Source of the DNA: Brevibacterium sanguinis
GTDB taxonomy: Bacteria > Actinomycetota > Actinomycetes > Actinomycetales > Brevibacteriaceae
Direction of reading: 5' to 3'
Length of the DNA: 64,000 bases
NCBI RefSeq assembly: GCF_003315415.1
Contig: NZ_QNSB01000012.1
Coordinates: 52,007-116,006 of the forward strand
Shown: positions 8,596 through 17,161 of the stretch, piece by piece
Layout of the letters: every line of letters starts with the position of its first letter
Position numbering within the stretch: position 1 is the first letter of the stretch
Program-made: the position numbers and the translations under genes
The notes under the pieces: generated by a model
Seen by the model: only the letters and a program-made list of their open reading frames with translations
What the model was told of the DNA's origin: nothing
Databases searched by the model: none

Positions 8596-10664
8596 TGCGT
8601 TGCCACCATCGCTTTCAGGGCTCGGAGCATATCCTCTACACTATCCACACGACTTTTGAGATCACAATGCTCACGACTAAGTACGCTGCCTGGCTCATAG
8701 AGCGCCCAGATCTTGGCTCCCGTTCCTCTATAGTCGCTGAGCTTGGATGGCAGGTAAGGATTAAGCCGGTGCCCGGTACTAGCTGTATCAGCATCTGCCA
8801 CTATGAGATACTCCATTGAAGCCGCCGCCCGCAGATAGTCCAAATAGGGAAGCGGGTGGTTCACTTGGACTACCTCTTCGAGTTCGTACTCACCGACTTC
8901 CCGTGCTAAATCAATGTGATTCGGCGAGAACACGTTCAGCCTTACGCGTTCCAACTCGTTCTTCTCTAAGAGCATCAGCGCGCGAAGAATCTTTCCCGCA
9001 CCACGATTTGGGTAGAAGCTGCCAAACAATCCTAAGTTAATCTTCTTCTGGATTCCGACATCGGCGGACTTATCAGACGCTGACAGTAGTCGCGAGCCTG
9101 GTGGAGGTTGCGGCTCTACTGCAGCAACCATCCTGGCGCGCCTTTTCAACGATGCGTCGTCGAGATAGGAAAGCATGTAGCTCATTTGGTGGGGATTGGT
9201 GAAGATTACACGATCAGCCAGCGCGTACGCGATTTTCTCACAGTTCGCGAACAAGCTTTGCGTTGCCTCTATTTGAAAACCATTGGCTTTCAGCCGTTCC
9301 TGGAGTTCTGCCCATACTTCGTCATCTTCGACCTTCCCTACCCGTTCGTGACCAAGCACATCTTTTCGCAGGGGGTCCGAAAACTCTGCAGTCCAACTAA
9401 CCCCCGGGTTCCTACCTTTATGGAGTGCAGCTAGATAGTGAGACGCCGGCCACATCGAACGACTATAGACTACCGATTGAGAGCCGTGAACTGATTCGAT
9501 TTCTCGTATCGCTTCGAGTCCCGAAATGCAAAAGTCTCGAACCCCTTTCCACCCTCCAAAGACAGGTGGATTTCTGATCGTCTTTTGCGTGGAGATGTAT
9601 GGCAACACCTTCTCGTGCAGTTTGCCATCAACTTCTCTAATTTTCGACATATCGTTGTTTACAACGTTCCACTGACTGCCGCTATTCAGAATCCTCTTCG
9701 CCGCGACCACCGCGCTTGCGTCGGCGTATGGCAAAAAATTGTACAAGATGGCAAGGTTGCCAGTCTTTGCTCCCAGCATGTTCCAGGGAGTGTAGTTCAA
9801 ACTTGCGTCGTCGTATTCGGTAATAACATCTTCCAGCGATTCCGGATGCGCATCGAGGTAGCGTTTGCTGAAGAGGGCTTGAGATCGCATCATGCTGTGC
9901 ATCAGATTGCGCATACCAGCTTCGGCGGTCAAGGCTGCCTCGTCAAGGTGCTTCATTACAGCCAGTCTCTGCGCGACCGAAAAGTTAAAGTTGGCCGTCT
10001 GCCTTGACATAGATCCGGCCCTTACCAGGCGAAAGTACGTTGCTCCCGCGTGGGCGGGAGAATTATCAATTTTGAGATTGTGTTCTGAATAGAAGGGCGC
10101 AAAGTATGCTACATCTTCACCACTGCGCAGGTTCAGATCGAACTCTCGCAGACGCGCTTGCGCTGTTGGCAGAAGTTTACAGGCCGCAAATCCAAGCGCG
10201 CGCCAGAGATCGATGGGATCGTGAGTTCCGGGACCCAGTCCCAGTATCTGCTCGGTGATAACGGAACTTGTTTCTTGCAGATTTGATTCCTGAACGTCAA
10301 TTACTTGAGCGACTGGAGTGACACCGCTTTTAGCGGCGCGGAGTAGCTCTCCCAGGTAGTTTGGAGAAAGCCAGTCGTCCACGTCTACCCAGGTGACCCA
10401 AGTTCCCTTTGCGTAGCGAATTCCAACGTTTCGCGCGTGGGATAGCGAGGCAAGTTCTTCGTATAGGATCGAGTAATTCATTTTCGCGTCGTGCGCGAAA
10501 ACGTCTTTGATGATTCGCGGGGAATCATCTACCTCGCCGTTAATCACCACCAGAACTTCAAAGCGAGACCTTTCCAGCGTCTGCGTCCTGATTGACTCTA
10601 GGCACTTCCTTATGTGCTCTGCGCCTTTATAACATGGCACGACGAGCGTGACCTCGACACTCAT
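8592..10664 (-). CDS. Two-domain glycosyltransferase (GT2 plus C-terminal GT-B-like region)
   Basis: A 690-residue protein. The N-terminal ~230 residues are a GT2 (GT-A fold) transferase: it begins with a VTLVVPCYKG strand, has the SLSHARNVGI segment and the metal-binding DVDDW at 94-98. The C-terminal ~330 residues look like a GT4/GT-B protein, with SRSMWPASHYLAAL near residue 400, VIFTNPHQMSYML, and NLGLFGSFYPNRGAGKIL as the start of the nucleotide-binding half. This could let one polypeptide add two sugars in sequence. It is the first gene of a likely three-gene unit with the methyltransferase (4-base overlap) and PP-loop genes. Base composition is AT-richer than the flanking polysaccharide operon, suggesting separate acquisition. 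Donor and acceptor sugars cannot be read from sequence. Confidence 0.7.
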   Translation of the reverse strand: MSVEVTLVVPCYKGAEHIRKCLESIRTQTLERSRFEVLVVINGEVDDSPRIIKDVFAHDAKMNYSILYEELASLSHARNVGIRYAKGTWVTWVDVDDWLSPNYLGELLRAAKSGVTPVAQVIDVQESNLQETSSVITEQILGLGPGTHDPIDLWRALGFAACKLLPTAQARLREFDLNLRSGEDVAYFAPFYSEHNLKIDNSPAHAGATYFRLVRAGSMSRQTANFNFSVAQRLAVMKHLDEAALTAEAGMRNLMHSMMRSQALFSKRYLDAHPESLEDVITEYDDASLNYTPWNMLGAKTGNLAILYNFLPYADASAVVAAKRILNSGSQWNVVNNDMSKIREVDGKLHEKVLPYISTQKTIRNPPVFGGWKGVRDFCISGLEAIREIESVHGSQSVVYSRSMWPASHYLAALHKGRNPGVSWTAEFSDPLRKDVLGHERVGKVEDDEVWAELQERLKANGFQIEATQSLFANCEKIAYALADRVIFTNPHQMSYMLSYLDDASLKRRARMVAAVEPQPPPGSRLLSASDKSADVGIQKKINLGLFGSFYPNRGAGKILRALMLLEKNELERVRLNVFSPNHIDLAREVGEYELEEVVQVNHPLPYLDYLRAAASMEYLIVADADTASTGHRLNPYLPSKLSDYRGTGAKIWALYEPGSVLSREHCDLKSRVDSVEDMLRALKAMVATQ

Positions 10665-10917
10665 ATTCTTGTCCAGATTTTCTGTGGAGTTATTCTGCTG
10701 AAAGAATGGCTGATAGTCCGTGTGGTACCCGCTGCCCTAGTGACGGTACAGTCCTTTCTGTAAGTTGCTGCCGAGAAAGTTCGGAGCCTTTGTGCTCTAC
10801 TCGAGCTGCTCGTTCCGCCATCTGCGAGTGCCACAATGGTTTCGCCCAGTCAATTAGTGTCTGCACCTCGGTTGGCTCTCCGTTGGGGAGTACGGGCTGA
10901 ACTCAGATTTAATGTCA
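10665..10917. promoter_or_regulatory. Intergenic gap upstream of the GT/methyltransferase/PP-loop unit
   Basis: About 250 bases between the end of the seven-gene operon and the start of the two-domain glycosyltransferase, both on the minus strand. It should hold the terminator of one unit and the promoter of the next. I see no strong GC-rich hairpin and no convincing small gene. Confidence 0.35.
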
Positions 10918-11802
10918 TCATTTTTCGTCTTTTTCGGTCCACGACGTCATTATCGTGTTTAGGTTGTTAACTATGGAGCGGTAGTCCTCTTCTCTGTAGT
11001 GGAAGGGTTGAGGTCCCCACTTATGTGTAGGCTCAATGCGAACTGTTGCGCTTGAGCGGGTCACGCGTGCGGTCACCGCTGCTGATACGATCTTACGGTA
11101 TCTGACGTACAGTTCGTTTGCTTTTTTTGCTCGTTCAGCGAACTCTTCTGCGTCGGTTGGTTTCACGTTCAGGACTTGTCGCAGGGCCTCGTTGAGGCCA
11201 CTGCCCTGAGCCAGTCGCCGTACTGCTTCCCGTGTGCCGCGTTGCGTCCTGCGCCAGCGGCGACCAATTTTGGAGTACGTATCCCCGCGCGGATGGTGGG
11301 AACCCGCTATCGCGCAGGCCCACTCTATGTCGAGGAACACCGTCTTATCTAGTAGATCGTGTATCCGCAGTTTCTGGATCAGAATCTCAAAACCACGTCT
11401 CCAGCCCAAGAAATGTTCATCGGTGCCAAACTCAATCAATCTCGCGCCCTGATCCTCAGCGATCGCTCCCGCACCGCAGGCTTCGACTTCAAGAGAATTC
11501 GTCATCGTCGTTCCGTCCGGCCATAACCAGTATCCGCGCCGCTCATCCACGAGATCGATGAGGACAAGGTCCAGTTCAGCGGCGTTTTGCGTGATCCGCA
11601 GAAGTCCATCTCCTTTGAGATCGCTGAGCACCATGCGGCGTTGAAACGGCGAACTCAACCCGCTCACGTTCACTCCCTGCGTCCCATGTGGAGAGTCGAG
11701 GCTGGTCACCGACTGCCGTGCGACATAGGATACGACCTCCGAATTCGGGATGAACTCGCAAGTATCGCGACTGACGCAGGAGCCGAAGATCGCTATCTTC
11801 AT
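10918..11802 (-). CDS. DUF6270 domain-containing protein (SGNH-like)
   Basis: A 294-residue protein that starts with a beta strand followed by FGSCVSRD (residues 6-13), the signature of DUF6270 proteins found in polysaccharide clusters. The Gly-Ser-Cys/Ser arrangement and a late Thr-His (IEPTHKWG) resemble the block I and catalytic His regions of SGNH hydrolases/acyltransferases, so an O-acyl transfer or esterase role on a glycan is possible but not shown. No signal peptide or membrane segment is present. Its ATG overlaps the stop of the exporter ATPase by 4 bases, making it the last gene of the seven-gene operon. GC content is already lower than in the rest of that operon. Confidence 0.6.
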   Translation of the reverse strand: MKIAIFGSCVSRDTCEFIPNSEVVSYVARQSVTSLDSPHGTQGVNVSGLSSPFQRRMVLSDLKGDGLLRITQNAAELDLVLIDLVDERRGYWLWPDGTTMTNSLEVEACGAGAIAEDQGARLIEFGTDEHFLGWRRGFEILIQKLRIHDLLDKTVFLDIEWACAIAGSHHPRGDTYSKIGRRWRRTQRGTREAVRRLAQGSGLNEALRQVLNVKPTDAEEFAERAKKANELYVRYRKIVSAAVTARVTRSSATVRIEPTHKWGPQPFHYREEDYRSIVNNLNTIMTSWTEKDEK

Positions 11803-13154
11803 GCGTCCCGATGCCTTTGAGTCGAATTGGGTGTTCCTGCGGCCGTCGTCGGCAGTGTTTCATTGGGCGAATCAGCGAATTCACCGCGCATCTGCTGCCG
11901 CAGACGATATCTCTCCTCAGCAGCACGATGCGCTGTGGAAGCCAAACGCTTACTCGTGAGGTCATTCGACTCTGCCACCGCTGAAGCTCGATCTCTGGGG
12001 TCGGCAGCGCGCAGCATCACTCGTTTCTCGCGGGGGCGGTACCTGAGCGGCGGCGGCTCATCGTATGCTCGCTGAATGCTGACTGCTTCCACAGCCGGCT
12101 TCGGCAATACAGGGAAAGTCGCCTGAGCGAAGTTCCCCTCAATCTTCTCCGGCCAGACCGTCGGGGTGGACGCGCTCAACGGCAACTCGGCCGCTTCCTC
12201 CACCTCTTCGATGACTTCGCGTCGCTTCACGTGCCGAGCGGCAATCGGTTTCCTGCCCTTGGTCGGTCGTTTGGCATGGCGCGGAATTGGGTTCTTCACC
12301 AGTTCCGGCTCGAGGATGTTGATCTCTTCTTTCTGTGCACTGCGAACGACATCATGCAGCAGTTTGTCAGCGACATCTTCCTTGCCTTTGGCAACGTTCC
12401 ACGCCCACCAGCGATATTTCTCAGCAACTGGTTCGGCCGGTCCGTCCATGATGATCTCGCCATGGTGCATCCACACCGCGCGAGTGCACAGCTCCTGGAT
12501 GACCTTCGCGGCGTGGTTGACCAAGAGAACAGTGCCGGCTTCGGCGAGAAGCTCATCCATGGCTCGCTCGCTGCGTTCCGCGAAGCTGGCATCCCCCGTG
12601 GACAGAGCTTCGTCAATGAGAAGGATCTTCGGCCGGGCAGCCAGTGCGATAGCGAATCGGAGTCGCGCCCCCATTCCCGAGGAATAGGTGCCCATCGGAC
12701 GATGGATCGCTTTGCCCAAGGCCGAGAGGTCGACGACGTACTCGTATGCCTCAGCGGCTTCTTCCGGGGTCAGTCCCATTGCGAGACAGCCCAGCCGAAC
12801 GTTCTCGCTTCCTGACAGAGAGGGCTGCAGTGCTGCTTGGACGCCGAGAAGCAGGGGCTGATACCGCACCAGGATGCGGCCTCGATCAGGCTGTTCCACA
12901 CCTGCGACGTTGCGAAGGAATGTTGATTTTCCCGACCCATTCGCTCCGACGATGCCAACCATCTCACCTTCTCTGGCGACGAGATTGACTCCGCGCAGGG
13001 CGCGCACAGTGGTCTGCCCCTGTCTCCCCAGCGCGACATCGGCGAGGCGGTGCAGGCCCTTCGAGCGGTGGGTCGGATCCTTGGTGCCCACCGTATACCT
13101 GACCTGAACATCCTCAGCGATGATGTTGGCAGGGCTGTGTTCAAGAGCGTCCAT
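11799..13154 (-). CDS. Wall polymer ABC exporter ATP-binding subunit (Wzt/TagH type) with basic C-terminal extension
   Basis: I place the start at the ATG at 13154, which overlaps the permease stop; a longer frame exists but its extra 34 residues are out-of-frame permease sequence. Residues ~10-255 are the nucleotide-binding domain: Walker A GANGSGKST (70-78), the TYSSGM signature near 156-161 typical of the Wzt/TagH/DrrA polysaccharide subfamily, and Walker B ILLIDEA (177-183). The remaining ~190 residues are Arg/Lys/Pro/Ala-rich and look disordered; they do not resemble the beta-sandwich carbohydrate-binding domain of Wzt. It pairs with the permease at 13141-14022 to flip a lipid-linked polymer outward using ATP. 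The basic tail is unusual and could bind the membrane, the glycosyltransferases or the polymer. Confidence 0.85.
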   Translation of the reverse strand: MDALEHSPANIIAEDVQVRYTVGTKDPTHRSKGLHRLADVALGRQGQTTVRALRGVNLVAREGEMVGIVGANGSGKSTFLRNVAGVEQPDRGRILVRYQPLLLGVQAALQPSLSGSENVRLGCLAMGLTPEEAAEAYEYVVDLSALGKAIHRPMGTYSSGMGARLRFAIALAARPKILLIDEALSTGDASFAERSERAMDELLAEAGTVLLVNHAAKVIQELCTRAVWMHHGEIIMDGPAEPVAEKYRWWAWNVAKGKEDVADKLLHDVVRSAQKEEINILEPELVKNPIPRHAKRPTKGRKPIAARHVKRREVIEEVEEAAELPLSASTPTVWPEKIEGNFAQATFPVLPKPAVEAVSIQRAYDEPPPLRYRPREKRVMLRAADPRDRASAVAESNDLTSKRLASTAHRAAEERYRLRQQMRGEFADSPNETLPTTAAGTPNSTQRHRDA

Positions 13155-14022
13155 AGCTCTCCTCCCCACGCCAGAAGAACAGGAACCCGAGAATGAGCAG
13201 ACCGAACGCCCAGCACGCCGCAGATGCCCACATCCACCACGGCGAATCCACCCCATAGAGCAACGAATTGCGTGTCAGTTCGAGGTAGGAGTACATCGGG
13301 TTGATGCGCATGATGGTGAGCAGACCGGGATAGTCTGCAAGTTGGTCGTCGATGACGAAGAACACCCCGGACCCGTAGAGCCAGAACCGCGAGAGAATCG
13401 ACATGAGGTTGCCAAGGTCCGGAATCATGTGCCCAGCCCTGGCCAACAGACAGGCCAAGCCGACATTGAAGATCGTCTGCAATGCGACGACAGGGACGAT
13501 GAGCCCCACGCGCCAACTCAGATGTTCTGCCGGAGGGATGATGGCAATGAGTATTACCATCACCGCCAGGCTCGGTACGAAGTCCAGGAAGTTGCGCAGG
13601 ACGGTCGATACCGGCAGGGCCGCTCGCGGAAACTGGAACGCTTTGATCATCGCAGCACCCGAACGAATCGAACTGGTGCCCCCGGTCATGCACTTGGCGG
13701 TGTACTGAAAGAAGAAGACGCCGATGACCAGGTATCCAATGAAGTTCTCAACGCCGTCCGAAGTCTCCAGGATGAATCCGAAGATGAACCAGAAGGCGAG
13801 CACCGACAGCAGCGGATTGAGGAAAAGCCAGCCGGACCCCAGCAGGTTCTTGCGAGTCGAACCGCTGACTTTCGCCCTGGACTCCGCAATGATGAAATGC
13901 CGTCGATCCCACAGCCCTCGCAGGTAGCTGCGCAGGCTGGTGCGTCTGCCCACCGGGACCAGCCCCTCACTCGATACCGAAGGTATCGAGGTCAGGCCAA
14001 GCGGGTTCGTGGTTTCGCTCAT
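13141..14022 (-). CDS. Wall polymer ABC exporter permease (Wzm/TagG type, ABC-2)
   Basis: A 293-residue integral membrane protein from the ATG at 14022, which forms an ATGA overlap with the upstream glycosyltransferase stop; a GTG further upstream at 14085 would only add overlapping residues. It has about six hydrophobic segments after a cytoplasmic amphipathic N-terminus (LWDRRHFIIAES), the standard ABC-2 polysaccharide permease layout, and ends in the conserved-looking FFWRGEESYG tail also seen in the second permease of this window. It would form the channel for the ATPase encoded just downstream (14-base overlap). The substrate is presumably the glycan built by the enzymes of the same operon. 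Confidence 0.88.
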   Translation of the reverse strand: MSETTNPLGLTSIPSVSSEGLVPVGRRTSLRSYLRGLWDRRHFIIAESRAKVSGSTRKNLLGSGWLFLNPLLSVLAFWFIFGFILETSDGVENFIGYLVIGVFFFQYTAKCMTGGTSSIRSGAAMIKAFQFPRAALPVSTVLRNFLDFVPSLAVMVILIAIIPPAEHLSWRVGLIVPVVALQTIFNVGLACLLARAGHMIPDLGNLMSILSRFWLYGSGVFFVIDDQLADYPGLLTIMRINPMYSYLELTRNSLLYGVDSPWWMWASAACWAFGLLILGFLFFWRGEESYGRS

Positions 14023-15791
14023 TTCACTCCAGTCCCGACAAGCCGAGAATAGACGTGGCCGTATCGCTGACCGATGTCCTTCCACCTCCGTGTTTCGAGC
14101 ACATGTGCCCGCCCTGCTGATCCCATTCGCAGTCGCGCACTCTCATCAAGAGCGAGTTCAGACAGCGTGTCGGCAAGCGATTGCGGGTCCTCTGCTGCGA
14201 CGGAGCGTCCGGCAGAGTCCGGCACGAGTTCGCGCAGGGCCGGAAGATCGGAGATTATCACAGGACGGGCCAGGCCCATGGCTTCGATGGGTTTAATGGG
14301 GGTGACCAAACGACAGACGGGTTCGTTCTTCCGTGGGACCGCGATCATGTCCAGCCCGAGCTGATACTCGATCGCCTGCGTTTGAGAGACTCGTCCACTG
14401 AACACGGCATTGTCCCCCAGCACTGCGGCGCGCTCACGCAACGCAGGCAGTGCCACTCCGTCTCCAGCGATGAACAGCCGTATATCTGTGCCGGCGTTCC
14501 GAGCCAGACTGACCGCATCGATGAGGTCATCGAGGCCCTCGTATCCGACGATCGATGCAGCGGTACCCACCCACACTCCCTCAGCAGGCAGTCCGAGTGA
14601 AGCGCGCACTTCGGAGGGTTCAGGATCGACGTTCGCTTTGACGACGGACTCGGAGACAGAGTTCGGGATGAGAGTGATCGATTCCCTCGGCACCCCCTGG
14701 GAGACCAGGTGTTCGCGCATCGTTTCGCCAAGAGTGATGACAGCGTCAGCAGCGGACGCCACCTCGACTTCCTTCGCTCTCATTGAGGCGAACCGCTGAC
14801 TGGAACGACGCGCATCTCGCTCTGCCGGGGTGTTTCCACCCGCAGCCCACGTCTCTTCGAGCACTCCCCTGACTTCATACACCCAGGGCAGACCAATCGC
14901 CCGAGCGGCTGATCCGGTTGCCAGTCCGTTCATGTAGTGAGTCGTGGTGTGGAGAACGTCGACATTGCGCTCCTCGGCCAACTCCGCGATTCGCTCCGCC
15001 TGTTCCTCCAGTCGCAGAGTCGGTGTTGGTCTGGGCAACAGTGGAACGTGTCGCAGGTAATCGACTCCGTCCACCCGTTCTTGACGACCAGTACTCAACC
15101 GGCCGATCGTCACTGGGTAGGACGAACGAGTCACAGCGACCGCTGAGTGCCCGGCATCCTGCAGCGTTCTGAGAATGAGATGAGACCGGTAGGCGTAGCC
15201 GGACCGGGTGTGGGGAAGGGAGTTCGTGAGCACGTGCAGGGAGGAAGCCGCAGGCCTCGATCCGGAAGCGGATTGCTTCCTGGCCGTTGAGCGCGGTCTC
15301 GACGCAGACCGTGCAACGGCGTGTTCGCTGACATCAGGCCACCAGCCAGCCCGCAATACCTCGCGCTCGGAGCGCAGACGTTCCGATTTGCGACTGGCGG
15401 GCAGCACATCAATGGCCTCATCGATGTGTCCTTCACTCCACAGGATCCGGGAACGCAATGCCGCGGCCTCAGGCACAGCTTCGGCGATCACCGTCGCCTG
15501 TTCCGTCAGACCCAGGTTCAATGCGATCTCGCCGAGGAGACGCGAGTACGAATCCCGAGTCGCGGTGGAGATGATCTCCCTGGCCTTCGTCTCCTGGCCG
15601 AGCAGCCACGCTGCGGCGGCTTGCGCTGCCGCACGGGGAACTCGGCTCAACACGCGGCCGACCCCCTTGGAGGCAGTCGCCGGGAGCCGCCTGGCCGCCT
15701 GCATGGCGAAGAAGACACGGTCCTCGCTCATGTGGCCAGCGGTGGTCGTGACGATACTGGCAAGTTGTCGCGACAGGAATATCGGGTTCAT
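14019..15791 (-). CDS. GT4 family glycosyltransferase with helical N-terminal extension
   Basis: A 590-residue protein; the ATG at 15791 overlaps the stop of the preceding glycosyltransferase (ATGA). The first ~180 residues are Ala/Arg/Leu-rich helices with a TPR-like feel, and the GT-B fold begins at about residue 185 (LHVLTNSLPHTRSGYA). The donor-binding half contains VGTAASIVGYEGLDDLI and the E-x7-E-like region PIKPIEAMGLARPVIISD near residue 530, typical of retaining GT4 enzymes. It probably adds a sugar from a nucleotide donor to the lipid-linked glycan in the cytoplasm. The helical extension is not part of the usual family length (~380-420) and may mediate complex formation. Confidence 0.8.
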   Translation of the reverse strand: MNPIFLSRQLASIVTTTAGHMSEDRVFFAMQAARRLPATASKGVGRVLSRVPRAAAQAAAAWLLGQETKAREIISTATRDSYSRLLGEIALNLGLTEQATVIAEAVPEAAALRSRILWSEGHIDEAIDVLPASRKSERLRSEREVLRAGWWPDVSEHAVARSASRPRSTARKQSASGSRPAASSLHVLTNSLPHTRSGYAYRSHLILRTLQDAGHSAVAVTRSSYPVTIGRLSTGRQERVDGVDYLRHVPLLPRPTPTLRLEEQAERIAELAEERNVDVLHTTTHYMNGLATGSAARAIGLPWVYEVRGVLEETWAAGGNTPAERDARRSSQRFASMRAKEVEVASAADAVITLGETMREHLVSQGVPRESITLIPNSVSESVVKANVDPEPSEVRASLGLPAEGVWVGTAASIVGYEGLDDLIDAVSLARNAGTDIRLFIAGDGVALPALRERAAVLGDNAVFSGRVSQTQAIEYQLGLDMIAVPRKNEPVCRLVTPIKPIEAMGLARPVIISDLPALRELVPDSAGRSVAAEDPQSLADTLSELALDESARLRMGSAGRAHVLETRRWKDIGQRYGHVYSRLVGTGVK

Positions 15792-17161
15792 CGGCACACC
15801 TGCTCGAGGATTCGTTCGTAGGCTCTGCCCATCGCCTGGGCAGAAGCATGTTCGATGACCCAGTCGCGCGGCTTGCAACCGATAGCGGCGTGAGCTCCGG
15901 AGGATTGATCTCGGTCCAAGCGGTCTCGCATGCGATGCATTGCTTCAACCACGGCCTCGACAACTCCAGGCGCTGCCACCTCGCCTGCGTCGGTGGTGGC
16001 GATGATCTCCGCCGCTTCTCCGGCAACGACTCCGACAACAGGGATCTCCCTGGCCATGAGCGAATAGAGCTTCGACGGCACGGTGAATCTGTAGGAATCC
16101 AAGTTGCTCAGGCTGACCAGACCGGCATCGGCCCACTCCCAATGGCCAGCGAGATCGACACCCGCCTGCTGCGGGAAGAAGTCGACATCGATGTCGAGTT
16201 CGACGGCCAGATGCTGAAGCGCCGACTTGTCGACGCCATCTCCGACGATGCGCAGTCGCACGCCTTCCGTTTGTCGGACCGCGCGAATAGCGGTGCTCAG
16301 GTCCTGTGATCGGCCGACCGTGCCGACGTAGAGCAGATTGAGTCCGTGCGAAGTGCCCGCCTTCTCATCCCGGTCCTCGCGGTCCGGGGCCACCACGGGA
16401 ATCTGCCCGGTCCGCGGTGCCGGGACGACCGGGATCGCGCCGGTTGCGGTAAGTCCCGAGACTCCGGCAAGCTCGGCCGGGGTGACCCCGCTGCGGACGA
16501 CCTCGGCATTGATCCCGCGAGCCTGCAGTCGGTGTCGGAAACCCTCGGTCGTGACAACGACGACAGCTGCCCGTCGTTGGGCGCGCGTAAGCAACCCAGG
16601 CAGCACTGAGCACTCAAGGAGGGAGGACAGAGCTTGAGGCAGGCGCTTGCCCGCGGCATTGCTGACGAGACGCATCTCGGAGATGAGATCAGGCCATGCG
16701 TCACGCACCTCGGCGATGTGCGGGACCCCGAGCAGGCGGGAGACGGTGTCGCCAGCGAGCAGAAAGGGCAGTGCAGGAGTCGTGGAGATGACGACATCGG
16801 GGGCCGCAGTCCCCCGCAGGCGCAGACAGGCAGCGCTGATCGCTCCGGCCGCCGACACGGTCTGATCGAGGACCTGCCGGGCCATCGAGCTTCCGCTGTG
16901 CAGATAAGGCACTCGAAGGATGCGCTCTCCGTCAACGCCTGTGTCCCAGGTACCACCGAGGCTGATGTCCACTCGTCGACGCCCCCGCCCCACCGAGGAG
17001 TTGAAGAACTCATCCCGGTTGGGGTGCGGATAGTGCGAGTGCGGAGCGACGGTGATGACCTGATGGCCCGCGGCCCGAAGATGGTCGACGAGGATTCGCC
17101 ACCGCCTCTGTGGGGCACCGACCTCCGGGTAGTAGTAGTGAGTGAGAAGCAGGATTCTCAT
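15788..17161 (-). CDS. GT4 family glycosyltransferase (WbuB-like)
   Basis: A 457-residue GT-B protein. The start is the ATG at 17161, overlapping the WecA-like gene stop by 4 bases; longer upstream frames are just the shadow of that gene. The N-terminus MRILLLTHYYYPEVGAPQRR is typical of GT4 enzymes that act on lipid-linked amino sugars (WbuB-like). The C-terminal half has LLYVGTVGRSQDL and a TVPSKLYSLMAREIPVVGVV segment containing the usual donor-contact glutamate region. It lies between the WecA-like initiating transferase and a second GT4 gene, so it may add the second sugar of the repeat unit. Soluble or peripheral to the membrane; no signal peptide. Confidence 0.82.
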   Translation of the reverse strand: MRILLLTHYYYPEVGAPQRRWRILVDHLRAAGHQVITVAPHSHYPHPNRDEFFNSSVGRGRRRVDISLGGTWDTGVDGERILRVPYLHSGSSMARQVLDQTVSAAGAISAACLRLRGTAAPDVVISTTPALPFLLAGDTVSRLLGVPHIAEVRDAWPDLISEMRLVSNAAGKRLPQALSSLLECSVLPGLLTRAQRRAAVVVVTTEGFRHRLQARGINAEVVRSGVTPAELAGVSGLTATGAIPVVPAPRTGQIPVVAPDREDRDEKAGTSHGLNLLYVGTVGRSQDLSTAIRAVRQTEGVRLRIVGDGVDKSALQHLAVELDIDVDFFPQQAGVDLAGHWEWADAGLVSLSNLDSYRFTVPSKLYSLMAREIPVVGVVAGEAAEIIATTDAGEVAAPGVVEAVVEAMHRMRDRLDRDQSSGAHAAIGCKPRDWVIEHASAQAMGRAYERILEQVCR

